The position numbers and the translations under genes are program-made. Positions 48,331 through 62,500 of a DNA stretch of 64,000 nucleotides are shown piece by piece. Below the pieces are notes generated by a model. The model made no database searches. It saw nothing but the letters and a program-made list of their open reading frames with translations, and was not told the DNA's origin. The DNA comes from Liolophura sinensis (Eukaryota > Mollusca > Polyplacophora > Chitonida > Chitonidae): the NCBI RefSeq assembly GCF_032854445.1, contig NC_088295.1:35992510-36056509 (forward strand). Reading direction: 5' to 3'. The first letter of the stretch is position 1; every line of letters starts with the position of its first letter.

Positions 48331-49786
48331 AACACCATTAATACATTATAAAGGTGTGATACAGATAGGAATGGCTCAGTTGCTTAAACTGGTTTTGTGT
48401 TATGTTAACTTTGACAATTTTTCTTTGGAGCTCAGTGATTGACTCAGAAATTGTATCTCCATTTGTTCTACTCTGAAATGACATAGGATCTACCACTGAT
48501 GTTTCCTACAGTGTATTGTGTCTGTAACCTGCAGTAGATGTTGTCATGATGATGGCGAGTATCTCGCCATTATATGTCGTGATAAGTATTTTGGACAGAA
48601 AAGGGGTTTAGTGTCTGTAAATTAAGGCTTATTTTGCACATATAGTGTGCTCATGATATTTGTGAAGTCTCAGTGGCTCAGATGTCTAAATGTTGAGATA
48701 ATCTGAATTACTTTCATAAATTGTAAAAAAAATTGCATTGTATGAAAACTGATGTTGTTAGTTTCAGACAATAATATGGAAACAAAAGCTCTCTTTTCTT
48801 TCCAATTTTGCTTGGTGTGACGTCATGGAAGAACAGTTGATGTCACCCATCACTGACGAAAAGTGATAAAGGACATTGTACTTTCAATTCCATCATAAAT
48901 GCCTTACTTAACATCTCATGTTCTTGATTCATGTGTTTTCAGGTACTTAGTATGATGTGGTGGAATGGGGAAGATTTTTTTTGAAGACTTCACAAATTGG
49001 GGTTAAATAGTGTTATTCATTGTAAATATTTTTAAATTCTGTTGTTAGCTGAGCTCCTTACGGTGTCTCTCCTATCATTTTCCTATTTCCACATGGTTTC
49101 TATTAGGATTGAAGGAGCACTTTAAAGTACTTTCTTGCTGCGACTATCAGTGTTGTGACTATTGAGACCACATGTTCTAATCTAGCTCTGCTTCATCTCT
49201 AGCTTTCAGTCAAGTGGTTTGTCAGCTATCTGGCAAATGTCAGTGTTTTACTGAGGACATTGTTGTTCCTCCCCACACATAAATCTCGTTGTTTGGGCAC
49301 AGTGTTAAATGCCAATCACTCAAACGATCAGTTATTTTCTGAACAGATCTGTTTATTTGTTTCACAATCGAATGTATACATGTATTGGTAGTCTTGCATG
49401 ATGATAAGTGCAAGAATTTATAAATTATACTCTTTATTTTCACTTCAGTATGCCATGTTTGTAGTTCTATTAATTGTAATTTAGCCACCCCTAAGGGCCA
49501 GATACATGTAGTTGGATTGTTTTAGATATGTGTACTTGTAATACTAGTGTCAAATGCTTATTACTTAAAGAGTACACAGGTTTTGATTGGCTGATGGTGT
49601 GGATAGGTTATTATAGGGTTGAAAGTTTTACATTCGCCACACCTGGGCCATGACATTGTTTTAATATTTGCTTAACTCATAGATCACACATGTAGCTCAA
49701 AAGTCCATAAATGTTTTATTGTATTAAATCTATTATGTTATTATTAGTATAATTATTTTTTCTTGCTTCAGTAATGTTATACAGTT

Positions 49787-49925
49787 GGTGGGAAGGTCTG
49801 CCAGCAACCTGATGGTGGTGGGTTTCTCTCAGGCTCTGTCCGATTTCCTCCTACCATTATGCTGGCCACTGTCGTATAAGTGAAATATTCTTGAGTACGG
49901 CGTAAAACACCAAACAAATAAAGAA
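49787..49925 (+). mobile_element. SINE family 1, 5'-truncated
   Basis: It begins GGTGGGAAGGTCTGCCAGCA and ends GAGTACGGCGTAAAACACCA followed by AACAAATAAAG. Confidence 0.85.
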
Positions 49926-50509
49926 TGTTATATGGCTGTGTTATTTAAATGTGTATGTCCTGTATGTCAGTCAAGTCCTTAATAAAATGCTATTCTATGC
50001 TTGTTTGACTTTACATGAGACCTGCATAACACACGTACAAAGGTAGCTATAGTGTCAAATACATATGTTTTAGCGCATCAAGTAAATAGATGTGATCATG
50101 TACAAGATAATTTAGTTGATCATCGAAACACTTTCACCGGTCATAACAAGAACAAAATGGATCTCTTGCATGGCATTTTAAACTTTTAGAACTTGGTCTA
50201 CTCCATTACCATTCCTAGTGTAGACACGAAGCACTGGTATGAATCATAGGTGGAAGTAACTTATTTACTGGTCTATTAAATGATGCACTTTGGTATACGT
50301 GTACATATATTTAATGCATAGAGTATTAGTAATTGATGTCCTTCAGCCAAAACCATTGCGATATTACATGCGGTGTTATTTATAAATAGCTTTATTGCAT
50401 TGCTTTCTAAAAGCTCTTATAAATAGCTTTATTGCATTGCTTTCTAATAGCTCTAAGGCCTATTTTTTTTCTTTTTTTTAGTGTTGGTGGTGTTAGACGA
50501 TGAATAAGC

Positions 50510-53500
50510 ATGACTACTACAGCGTATGCTGGGATAGACGGCCACTTGAACTTCAGTATCCCAAAGGTTAAGAGGAAGCTGACCAAAGGTATGAGCCTAG
50601 ACAAACTATCATCTTGCGTTGAATCATTAAGCTGTCCTTAGTTTAGTCAAACAGTTCAGGGGGCCAACTCTTTGGTACAGGACAAAACTGCTATGTAAAT
50701 GATGTAACTTATGTAATAATACTGAAAAGATTTGCCAGTATATCCTTCACCACCTCCAACGTTATTAATTATTTAAGTATTCAACTTCAATTGCATTTAA
50801 ACAGAAAGTGTTGTATGGTTTCAGACAACTTGACTCGCATCGAGTTCGAAAGTCGAGATGCTCAGGAGATTGTGTCCATTGTGGAGAGATCCTACCTGGA
50901 ACCAGCGTACACTGGGAAGTGGTCACTGGATGCCATGGACACTGTTGTTAACAAACAGCTGCAGGAATCTTATAGGTCACGTCAGTTATTGGGGACAAGC
51001 ATGCATACATACATAAATACATAATTATGTTTATTTATGGTGGGAATTCTTGAGGATGGAGCTAAACAGTTGTCAGATAAATAAATTATTGGACTGGCTT
51101 TAAACCTGTTCCTCTGCCTTCAAAATTTTTGCCATATTTTTTTTCATTTGATCTACAAGTGGATTGATTTTGCCGGTCAACGACTGACTGCTGTGTTATA
51201 TTTATTTATATATTTATTTATTTATTCGTCAAATGGAATAGTTCAAGGATGACAATTTGGAGAATTTTTTTAATTTCCATTTTGTGTATTATGTACACCC
51301 ATACGTTATTCACTCATATGTTCCTAATCTTGTCAGTACTGTGCTGTCGTTACTTATAAGACTGTTATAAATAGGGAGGTATTCTTTATTTTATCCTGAA
51401 GAGGTTTTAATGTTGTGATTGAGATGAAGTGGCTGTGTGTTTACAATACAGAGGGATATCACTAATTTCATTGACACTCTCAGATGAAAAATGCATTTTA
51501 TTTTCATTTGGGATGATCTGGCAGCGCGCTCCAGATTGTTTGGCCTTTTAAAGGACTAACAGGAAACCTATCTAAACTGCAAACTTGTGGTTTACTAACA
51601 ACTGCCTTCTTTCCTAACAGAAGGAAGAAGTTAGAGCTAAAGGATGAAGGCAGACACTCGAAAGACCTCACAGACCAGTACATGTTTATGGCATGTAAGG
51701 ACCCTTTCTTGGCTACTCTATTGCCAAAAATGGTCTCCAGGTCAAGGAGAAGAAAGACAAAATACTTAATGCATTGGGTAAGATTTCCTTTTGATCATTT
51801 TTTTGAATGTTTTATTAAATTAGTTCAATGGTTTTTGATAAAATCGACTAGGGATGTAGGACATAATGTTTATCCTGCCAGCTTGAAAACTGATGCTTAT
51901 GGTGTTGTCATTTCATTTAAATACAGATATTTTCTGAATCCTCCAATCTGATGTTTTTCAGAATGTTCTTGCTTTTAAATTGCAACATTTGTATTCTGAT
52001 AAACTTGACCAATACCACAGACGGAAAAGTATTTCCTCAATATTGTATTGTCTATTTTTAATGTCATAATTTTGTGGGGCTAATCAGGTTTAATTTTATG
52101 TGAAAAGAATACATACTTAATTTTCCTAATATAATGTAAACATCACTTGTATTAGATTTAAGATTAACTAGGGAATTTTTAGATTCCTTCATTCTCACTG
52201 TGTGTATTTATTTATTTATTGTGTTTATTTCATTGTTGTTTTACGCTGTACTTAAGAATATTTCACTTACACATTAACAGCCAGCATTATGGTGCATGTA
52301 GAGCCTGGGAGACAATAGATGGTTGACGACAATCATGTGGCTGTTTGTGCAGTTGAAGACCACTTGTTTTCCACCAGTATGGTGTGCATATTTGTATGTC
52401 ACCTGTGGGACATTCTGCTTTTCTTCACCCATTAATGTGACTGCTATCTCGGTGGTGAAAAATTCTTGATTATAAAAAACTACCCTATAAGTCAAATATT
52501 TATTTATTTATTTGATTGGTGTTTTACGGCATACTCAAGAATATTTCACTTATACGACGGCGGCCAGGTGGATGGAAACCGTGCACAGCTTGGGAAACTC
52601 ACGACCCTCCGCAGGTTGCCGACAGACCTTTCCACGTACGGCCGGAGAGGAAGCCAGCATGAGCTGGACTTGAACTCACAGCAGCCGCATTGGTGAGAGA
52701 CTCCTGGGTCATTACACTGCGCTATTGAAGTCAAATACAATGTGGTGTAAGGTAACATAGATTTCTCATGCATTGCCGTTAGGAAACAGCAAAAGTGGGG
52801 TGAGCCTGTGGAAACATGCCGATGTGCAGCTGTGTTTTGCTGAAACATATCCCCTCATCACCATCTGTAAGCTAATTGTTTTCAAGGTAAGAAGAAATAT
52901 CGCTGTGTGCTTTTTTTTTCCTTTCCATTAGTCGAATGTCACTGTTACTCATTCAGGTGTCCTGTCCTTACCATGGTTTGGAAACAGAAAATTATGCATT
53001 AATTAAAGCCAGTGCTTATGGCAGATGCAGGTTCATTCCCCAGCCCTCACTGTTTGTAGGACGTCAGTAACAATAAAGAAGTCAGTGACGCTCATGTCAT
53101 TCTTTGCATAGTCTGTTGATGTTCTTGAAAACCACTTTGTCTTTATTTCCACCAGTGTAGTGCATTTAACATCAAATGTGAGAACAAATAAATAGGTGAA
53201 TAATAGGTGAATAGGTAAATAGGTGAGTGAGTGAATAAGTGTGTATATTCCTTGTTTTTACATGATATGATATACCTTTTGCCAGGTAATCATGGGTAAG
53301 GTGAAGTCAGTTCAGCCGTGTTATGGGTCAGAAACTGGGATAGAGCCCACTCCAAACTATGACTGCCACATCAGTGCTGTCAGTGCCAGGGCTGGAGACC
53401 CCTTCTACCCTAAGCTCATGAAGTCACAGGTAAAGTCGCTTAAAATGTCCTTAGATTATGAATGAAAACCTTAGGCTTAAACCAATGTGTGCAGTATTTT

Positions 53501-56500
53501 AGATTAAATTGCTTGGCATATTTTGAAATCTTCAGTGCAATAATTAAATTTGTTCTACTCTTTGTTCTGTGGTGCAGGCATTTCCTTTTGGAAGTCCTAT
53601 TATTACTACAACTGAGTTGTAGCGGGACTCTGGTATCAGTGGGGTATCAACGGGTTTTCCTCTCACAAAAGGTGGCGCTAGTCTCACATCAAATGTGCTT
53701 TGGACCGATATCCCATTGACATCATTAACCTGATGTTAGTATTGATGCTTTCTTTTTCATGTATGCATGATTTTTGTACAGAACTGCACAGTCTTGCTGT
53801 TTTGTACTTTCAGCTACATGTATTACGTTGTGAGAGCAACGTTTTTATGAGTTGACACTTGTTTCAGATTTTCTTCTACGAGTACACTGATGAAGCGTTG
53901 CCTGCACCTTGTCCCCGTCAGTGTCTCCCATATGCAATATTGACTTACAAACGGCCTAAGCACTGTGCTCCGGTTGACCATCATTCACTAAAGAGGAACT
54001 TTTTCCGCTCTGGCAAGGATCGTGCGGAGCCGGGCGCCCAGGGTCCAGTGTCGGGTGAAGATGCATCCAGCTATACCGACACAACTCCTGGGAGGTATAG
54101 AGCTGGCTCACAGCACCACAGACATAACTCAGGGGAAGCTGACCCTAGACTTAGCCCATCAGGTACCTCCATAGGGCGAGGAAGAGGTGCACCCCTACTC
54201 CCAGACCCTTCACTCACCATCCAGCAAGCCAGTACACCGGACAGTGGTCAGCCCTGGTCTAGTGGGCAGAATTACCCAGCCCCTGGTTTGCAGTCATCAT
54301 CCCTGTACAGAAGGCCTTTACTGCAGACTCCTACATTAGCTAGTGCTACCAGTGACACTACTTTATCCGAAGGTGGACATCCTCTTGGACCACAGAGGTT
54401 TGTTGAGGACCCGCGTTTGGCATGTCGATCAAGCCAAACTTCCAGTGCCAGTTGTTCAGAACAGTCATATGGAGACTTGGAAAGGCCATTAGTTATGGAA
54501 AGCCCACCTGTAACAGGTGTCACTGCTGAAATGTGTGTATTGAAAGTACATCAAGTGGAAGAGAGCTCCTACCAAAGTATTACAAATTCAAGCAAATGCA
54601 CTGATATGAACACTGCAGTCTATGCTAACGGCTTAAAATCTACAGAACCACAGACATTACTGAACTCCAGGACAACTGTAGCAGTCTCCATCCCACCATT
54701 ACTACCATCAGCTCATCTCCAGCATGTGAATGTATCAAAAGTTCAGGAGAGTCTCACAGAGTCACAAGTGGCAATGTTGAAACAGGCTCTTAATACTTCA
54801 CATGTTGTCTCCCCAATGAACTTACTTTCACAACAGCTGGCAGGAGAAGGATTGATGTCCCCTGGACTCAGTTGTAGTGTTACTCAGGGACAGACTCCAC
54901 TGTCTAGTCCATTACAGAAACCAAAGGCCGGCAAACAGAAACTCTCCCTGGAGTCCTACAGACAGAAGAAAAGGAAAGCTTCATCAGGACAGTCGGCAAA
55001 CTTAAGCAGTGACAATCAAATCTCAGGTCAATCTCCACAGGGGTCAACTCTGGTACCCCAACAACAACAGTTAACATCTGATTCTGTAACATGTGCAGAA
55101 GAGTCAAGGTGGGTATTATCCTTCTTAAATAGGGCCATGTGGGAGACAGGTGTGTTCTCTGTGAACAGGCACCCTTGTCTAAAGAGAATAAATAAACAAA
55201 TACATTTATGACAGTATCAGAATATTACACCTGATTCCAGATCAGTAAATGTTTTATCTGAAATGGTTACACCATGTAGAATTTTATCGGTCTTTAAACC
55301 ATTAAGATCTTCGTGCATGCCAATGAGTCGCTATCTTATTGTTGAGTCTACATTGACAGCAGAGAATCCTGAGCAGGTTGATCCAGGTTGAAAACTAAGT
55401 TATAACAACCATCATTACATATCTTTAAGTAATAGAGGGAATAGCCATAACCCATAGTTACGTCACTACTTATTTACCTCTTTGCATTCTGGGGAGGCAC
55501 CATTTTTCTTTGAGATGTTGTTTATATGAGGTTTCCAGGAGCTGCTTAAATTTTTTTATTTATTAATATACCACAAGTTAACTGTTGGGTCTCAAATTAG
55601 GTGTCAGCAACTCGAAGGACTTATACCAGCAAACAGTTGATGATGTACATGTAATTAGGTTTTAGGGCTATTCTTAGAGTTTGCTACCTTTCTTAAATAG
55701 CATTTGAAAACAACAACTGGGAAAACTCACCTTGCCCAAGTTTACATTCACCTGACAAGTTTGTATGTTTGATTTGAATGTTTGTGGCTTTGTGTAGACT
55801 CTACCCCCATTTGTTGATAATATCATGTATTTTCTATTTTCAGTGATTTTGCTAATCTGAATCCTCCACAGATTGAGCCTGAGCACCCAACACTTCCAGT
55901 CAAAGGCATATTGAAGACAAGAAAGGCTTCTGTGGAGGACATCTCTCCAGGTAATTATTCAGTTATGAATGATGTTGGTGGACAGCCAGTCTAGAGTGCC
56001 TTACTAGTGATGAACAAGGTGGTCTGATCAAGTCCACCTCAATGGTTTAAATGTTGGTCTGCCAGGTACTTGGTGGTTCCATCATGCTTATCACGGCTTT
56101 CTCCTTCCATATACACGAACTTGACTTCTATAATATAATGGAAATATTCAATGCTACGGTGTATAAAAACCCTAAATCAATCAATTACTTAAAATAGTCT
56201 GATTAAATGAAAATGATTTTTTGTTATTTTGGGGGTTATTTGTATGAAAAGACAAATATGACACAACTGTGAGGTGTGTTTATCATGCATGTCATTATTT
56301 GTAATTTAGTACATGAGAATTGCAACAAAACCATTGGTTGATTTGTAGACCCATTGCTGAGAAATATGATTTTGTTTACGTCGTCATGAACTAGCATCTG
56401 CTTGTTACAGTGTATATATAAGGTGAGTGTAATACAAGACTGGATGTAAAACTGAGGTAATATCAAAAAATGAAAGAGGAAAACAAATTGTTCTCTCTTT

Positions 56501-59500
56501 GGTATAGTTGATGACGCAAGGATGGACCAGGACACCAGTGTTGTTGTATCTGAGCTAAAAGATAAGCATTCATTGGCTTTACAAGCTCCAGGATCTCCAT
56601 GCTCAGTCATTTCCTCAGTGAGCTCTATAGATGGCTCCAGCGTTACTTCCAGTCTTTCATCCAATCTGGCGGGTAGTGTTACCCACAGTCCTGCCCAGGC
56701 GGATCACAAAAAAAATACCCAACCAAAGAAGAAAAAGAAAGTCAACAGGATGATGATGGGTTACAAGAAGCGGCGAAAACGAAAACGTAAATCAAAATCA
56801 ACAACCAAAGCTGATGAAGTTAAAGAGGCTGATGACAGTGTCTGTGACCTTGATACTTCACCATCTACAGACTGTCTTACCAAGGCTGAAAGTGAAAGAT
56901 CTCTTCCTCCACAGCCAAAATCACGATCAAATCCTCTGTGGAACCTGGCCTCGCCTCCCAATGATAATGACATTGATTACAATGATTTTAGTTATGAGCA
57001 GCCTCATCACTTTGAAATGTCCATACCTGATGGGTTAAGCCCACCTCCTCCGTTACCTGCCAAGAGGGCGTGCCTAGATCTGCATAGGTTTGGCATAAAT
57101 CACTGGTCAGAAGCAGCAACAGATCCTCGATTCCAACCTTCTGTGTTATTGGTTAGATCAAAGGTTTGTATAATCAGCTTATTCTGATGTGTCACAGTAT
57201 GTGTACTTTCTTCTCAATTTGACACTTTTAAGTCTTTTGAAAAAGGGTGGTATAATCAGATATTGAGAAAATTTTGTGTGCAGGTTTAGTTTGTTTAACC
57301 TTGAATCAAATTGGGAAAAACAGCCAAAAATATTACCCTTGAGAATGCCATGTCCTTATTTGAGAAGTGTATAGGTTATTGACTTCAGTGATGTTAATTG
57401 GTTTGTGTGAAATAGTTGCTCTTATTAATATCAGATTTTGAGAAAATTTTGTGTGCAGGTTTAGTTTGTTTAATCTTGAATCAAATGGGAAAAACAGCCA
57501 AAAATATTACCCTTGAGAATGCCATGTCCTTATTTGAGAAATGTACAAATGGGGAGGAATCCACTGTTTGTCTGTTTAGACACAGTCATGAGCTCATTGC
57601 TGCTAATATTCCTGGCCATTTTAAAAAAGTGGTCTAAGTGATAATATTCCTAGCCATTTTACAAATAAGAGCTACATAATATTCCTGACCATTTTCAAAA
57701 TGAGGGTTACATGATAATATTCCTGGCCATTTTTAAAAATGAGGGCTACATGATAATATTCCTAGCCGTTTTAAAAATGAGGACTACATAATATTCCTGG
57801 CCATGTTAAAGATAAGCACTACATGATAATACTCAGGATATGTTGTTAAAAAAGGGATTGTATAAAATAATATTAATGTTTATAATATGCAGATACATGT
57901 ATTTGTTAACTCGTTCCCACGCGAGTTTGTTCTGTTGCTGTTGCAGGTGGATGCCCAGACAAGCATTGTTTCAGTTCCGAAAGATGAGGATTTGTTATTT
58001 GACTGTCCCGATAGTCCAGACTGTGCAAGTCTTGTGATGGTGTCTGATGAGAAACCCAGTGATGTGGTCAGAAACACAGAAATTGCAGTTGTTAAAGGGC
58101 CACAAAGGGACACAGGCTGTGAAGGGGTAGCTGATGTGGGAACTGAGGGTATATGTGAAAGCGATACTACGTGTGAAGCCTTTAATGTGAAGCCGGTGCC
58201 TGATGACTGTAATACGCAGCTTAGTGAAAACAATCCAGCTGAAGACACACGTGTGACTGCCAAAAGGACTTCTGTGATAGACTCTAACATGTATGACGTT
58301 GGGGAGATCGAGGCTGCGATTGACAGACACATAAAGCAAAGCCACGCAGAAGATATGTATCCAAAGTGGCCAGGGATAACACATCCTGACCTTTCCAAGC
58401 CTGTTTTGTGCCCTGGTAAACGTTCTACCTCACAGAGTACAACACAGACTTCAGAGTCTGTACTCTGTGAATCTGGGATGGAAGTCTCCATGGACATAAT
58501 ACATAGGGTTGCTGCCAATATTCTCCCTTACATGGAAGGAAACCACTCAGTCAGTGAAATTTCCTCCACAATTGCTGCTATTTTGTCACCGTTACCACTC
58601 CCAGTACCTTCGTTACCAGTACCTGCACGAACATCGTTACCAGTACCAGCACCAACGTCGTTACCCGTACCTGCACCAACATTGTTACCCGTATCGGTAC
58701 CAACATCATTACCGGTTCAAACTTTGTTAAATTTACCAACAGCATTGCCAGTACCTGTTCAAACGTCGTTACCTTTATTAACCTCATTACCAGTACCTGC
58801 ACCAACGTCGTTACCTGTACCAACATCTTTACATGAACCAGCATCATTAACTGTACCAATGTCAGTACCTGTAACTGTTCCAGAAACCTGTGAGAAGCCT
58901 GTGTATCCATTAGAATCCACAGAGAATACCATGATATCTCCTGCATCTCCAGGACAAGACTATGATTCAACGTCGATTGCTCTGGCTATTTTACATGAAG
59001 ATTCAGATGATGATGACATTTTCAACCCACAACCATCACCTGCTAAAAGTGACAGCAATCCAGCTCCCTCTGACGACTTGTATTCAGCTTACATACCTGA
59101 GAGTACCCATAAGACAACAAATTCTGAATCTGCAGAACAGACTGCTGCTAAGTGGCTTGGCCAGATGGCACAGCTGTGCAATATGAGGAAAGAAGAACCG
59201 GAAAAAACACAACTGGATTTCTTTGAATCGGTAAGAAAAACTCTGAATTTGAACATACGTGTGCACTCTGCTGCATTGCCTGAGGAGATTCCCCAGGTAA
59301 AAACTGAACAGAAAAATGTATCTCCAGAACCTGAAATTCTAACTGGAGCAAGTCTTGTGAAACCATTAACAGTTAAGGCAGAGGCTGAGCTTCAAATTGA
59401 AGTTGAAAAGGAATCACAATGGGATTTAAAGCAGTGTGAAGAGACTGAAAGTACAGACCAAAATATACCGGTTTTGTCAAGAGTTAAACAAGAAACCTTC

Positions 59501-62500
59501 AAACATGAAAGGAAAAGACCAGACAAAACTATACCTGTAGTTTCAGGTGCAAAATGTCATCGGACAGTCAGAGATGCCCAGACTGGAAAAAATAAACAGA
59601 AAAATGGTAAACAAGTTGTTGTTTTAACAGCTGCTGAGAGTGAACATAACCTTAGTGAAGGTTATGAAAGCAGTACTGCTCTCAACATTCATCCAGATCA
59701 GATAAAACCTGAAGTGGTTAAAGACTCCTGTCAGGACACTGGACTACCTCCTGGAGACAAACATGATCAGTCTGACATACTGAGATGGTTTCAAGACATG
59801 ATCACCCCCAAACCAGGTGAAAAATCTCAGCTAATAAGTCAAACCTCTAATAAGAATAAGACAGGTGTTGACAGGCAGTTGGACAGACAGAGTTCTGCTG
59901 ATGCATCACAGTTTGAAAACAGTGTGAAAGAGAAAGTGACTAATGACATAAGAAGTTCTGAAAAGGGTAGGTCTTCTAGGGACAGTGCCACTGTGTCAAA
60001 CTCAGAATGTCTATCAAAACGGAGACACTCGCTGCATTCTGTGTCTTCTTCGCCCAGCCCTGGTCGTGGTCTAGTACGGCAGAAATCTAGGCGATCTCCA
60101 TCTGACGAAGGAAGATACTGTGATTCAGCAACCAGAACTGCACGTTCGTCATCTTATGCCTCTAGTCGTCTATCTGAGAGGGAACATCATAGGTATAGGT
60201 CCCCCTCAGACAGTCCAAGATACTGTTCTGGGAGAAGGTACAGCAGGAACTCTTATTCCAGGTCAAGGTCACACAGTCCTAGACGAAGACATTCTGGACA
60301 TAGTTCATCCTCTGGTACATCCAGGCATGGAAGCAGGACGTCCAGTAGGTCATGCTCCCGCAGTCCAGATAGAAGAAGTGACTTGCTCAGAAGATCCCCC
60401 ATTTGCAGAAATCGTTACAGGCGAAAAGGGAGATGGTCCAGCTCGTCTAGATCTTTCTCCAGGAGCCATACTCCAGACTCCGACAGAGAAAAGAAACCTC
60501 TGTACAGACGGTCCTCCATATGTAGCCCTGTCAGCAGAAGGTCTTCCTCAAGTAGCCCAGGACGTCGTGTAAGAGATAGATCTAGGAGTAATTCCCGATC
60601 GAGATATACAAGACATTCCCAGGGTGAATGGGCACCGTCACAGAGTTCAGGAACAAGATCAAGAAAATCCCCAGGGACCCCTGTAAGACGTTTAAGGAGA
60701 CAGTCATCAAGTCAAAAATCCCAATCTCCTGGCCCGCTGAAGCATTCTGAGGAGATAAGACACACTGTGAAAAGAAACTCTTCCCCAAGTTTGAGGAGAA
60801 GATCACACAGAGTGTCTTCACGAGACAAGTTCCCTTCAGATGCAAGACAAGACGGCCACGATGAGTGCTGTGAAGGCTCGGATCTTAGCTCTGGTGATGA
60901 GAAAGAAGGCTGTCTTTCTTCAGTTATTGTTTCCCACCGTGTCCGTCGAAGTTCATGTGATAAAACTGAGGAAAGGAGGTCTTCTGTTGGGTATTTTAAA
61001 ATTGAAAACCATGATTATGATAATAATGAGGCAATTCAAGAAAAGAAGGCGACTCGTGAAGGCGTTTGCTATGGCCAAGATAAAATAATACCTGTAAGCC
61101 TATGCATGTCACAAGTTGCTGTTTTGAGTACAGTATTAAACTCTAGTGGAAGTCCTGTAAGACAGTTTGAGGCAAAGACATTGGATGACCTAGACTCTGA
61201 GCGTGCTAGGCTTCTCTTGGAATTGGATGACCTGAAAAATAGTGACTCTGACACAGCAAGTGTCATTTCACATTATTCCAAGGCATCAAACTGTTCACAT
61301 GGGAATAAAAAGTTGTCACCTGTCCAGAAAAACACAAAATTTGAAGAGGAAAAAGCTGTTGCAGACGGCAAACAGATCAAACTAGAGAGTAAATCAAGTA
61401 ATGCAAGTATTCTTACTCCTGAAACCTTTAGGTCAGAAATGACAAATTCTTCTTGTCTTCCAAATGCTATATTAGAAAGCCAACAGGGGTTGCTCCAGAA
61501 CTTCGGATCCAGCCAGTCTCCTGAACCATACTACAGTCAACCTCAGTGTTCAAATCTGCAGACTCCAGTGATAGCAGAATCTTGGAGTTCCATAATGTGC
61601 AACATAGAAAATGAAAAACAAGAAGTTGTTCGTGGTCATACATTGAATGTGTCAAAAGTGGAGCAAACACAAACCTTACCAGGAACTGTGTCTGAGAATG
61701 TGCCAGATATGTTTCAGTTAGAATGTAAAACAGCGCTTAACAAAATGGAAAAACTGAAACGTAAGCAAGAAGGACAGAGAGCACAGGCTCTTTTTAATTC
61801 ACCTTTGCATACCTGGCTGTCGTTGTTCATTCCAAGCTCCAGCAATGTATATGATGAAGTTCTGCAGGAAATTTGTCGATGCATGAAGTTACCAAGAACA
61901 AAGATATTTTCAGGACTTTCTAAAAAGTCCCGAAAGGCAACCCGCAAAATTGCCGATCGGTTGGCCAGAATATGTACAGCTATGGAAGGGACTTCTGATA
62001 AAATTAAAACTTCAACATCGATTTCAATGGACTCTCCAAGTTCAGCAGGCAGTTACTATACAGTCAAAGATTGGTTTGCAACTTTTATCAATCCAGGGGC
62101 AAAATACTTTAATGCAGTTGTGGAAGATGCTCTTTTATCATTAGATATTTCTCCATTTTACAAAATTACATCCTTACCTAATGAACATTGCTCCCAGCTA
62201 CGGAACAGAGCAGAGTTTTATCGGAAACTGTGGGAAAAATTAAATTTGCCGAGTTACACTGATAGTTCGGGTAGTGTTAACTGTACAGAACAAAGTACTG
62301 AAAGCGATATCCAACAGCCGCCATTGAGCAAAGCACAAAAACCTGTAGAGAATTTGAATGAAGGAAATTATTGTTACAGAGTCAGAAATTACAGTGTTCC
62401 AACAACCAGTTTGCAAGAAACAGTCCTGTGTGATTCCTGTGGAAAGAATCCAGACATAATTGGTTTGAATTTAGCCATAAAAAATCTGAAGGAGGTCAAG

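Noticed and set aside
51695..51740. A 46-base GT-AG micro-intron (GTAAGG...CTCCAG) that might remove the frame switch in gene B
   Set aside because: It would delete conserved residues (DPFLGYSIAKNGLQ) and the phases on each side do not join in the needed frame.
57887..57946. ATG at 57887 as the start of a separate 1,934-aa gene
   Set aside because: A good acceptor (GTTGCAG, ending 57946) opens the exon in phase 0 with the preceding gene B exon ending at 57163; the upstream codons are intron.
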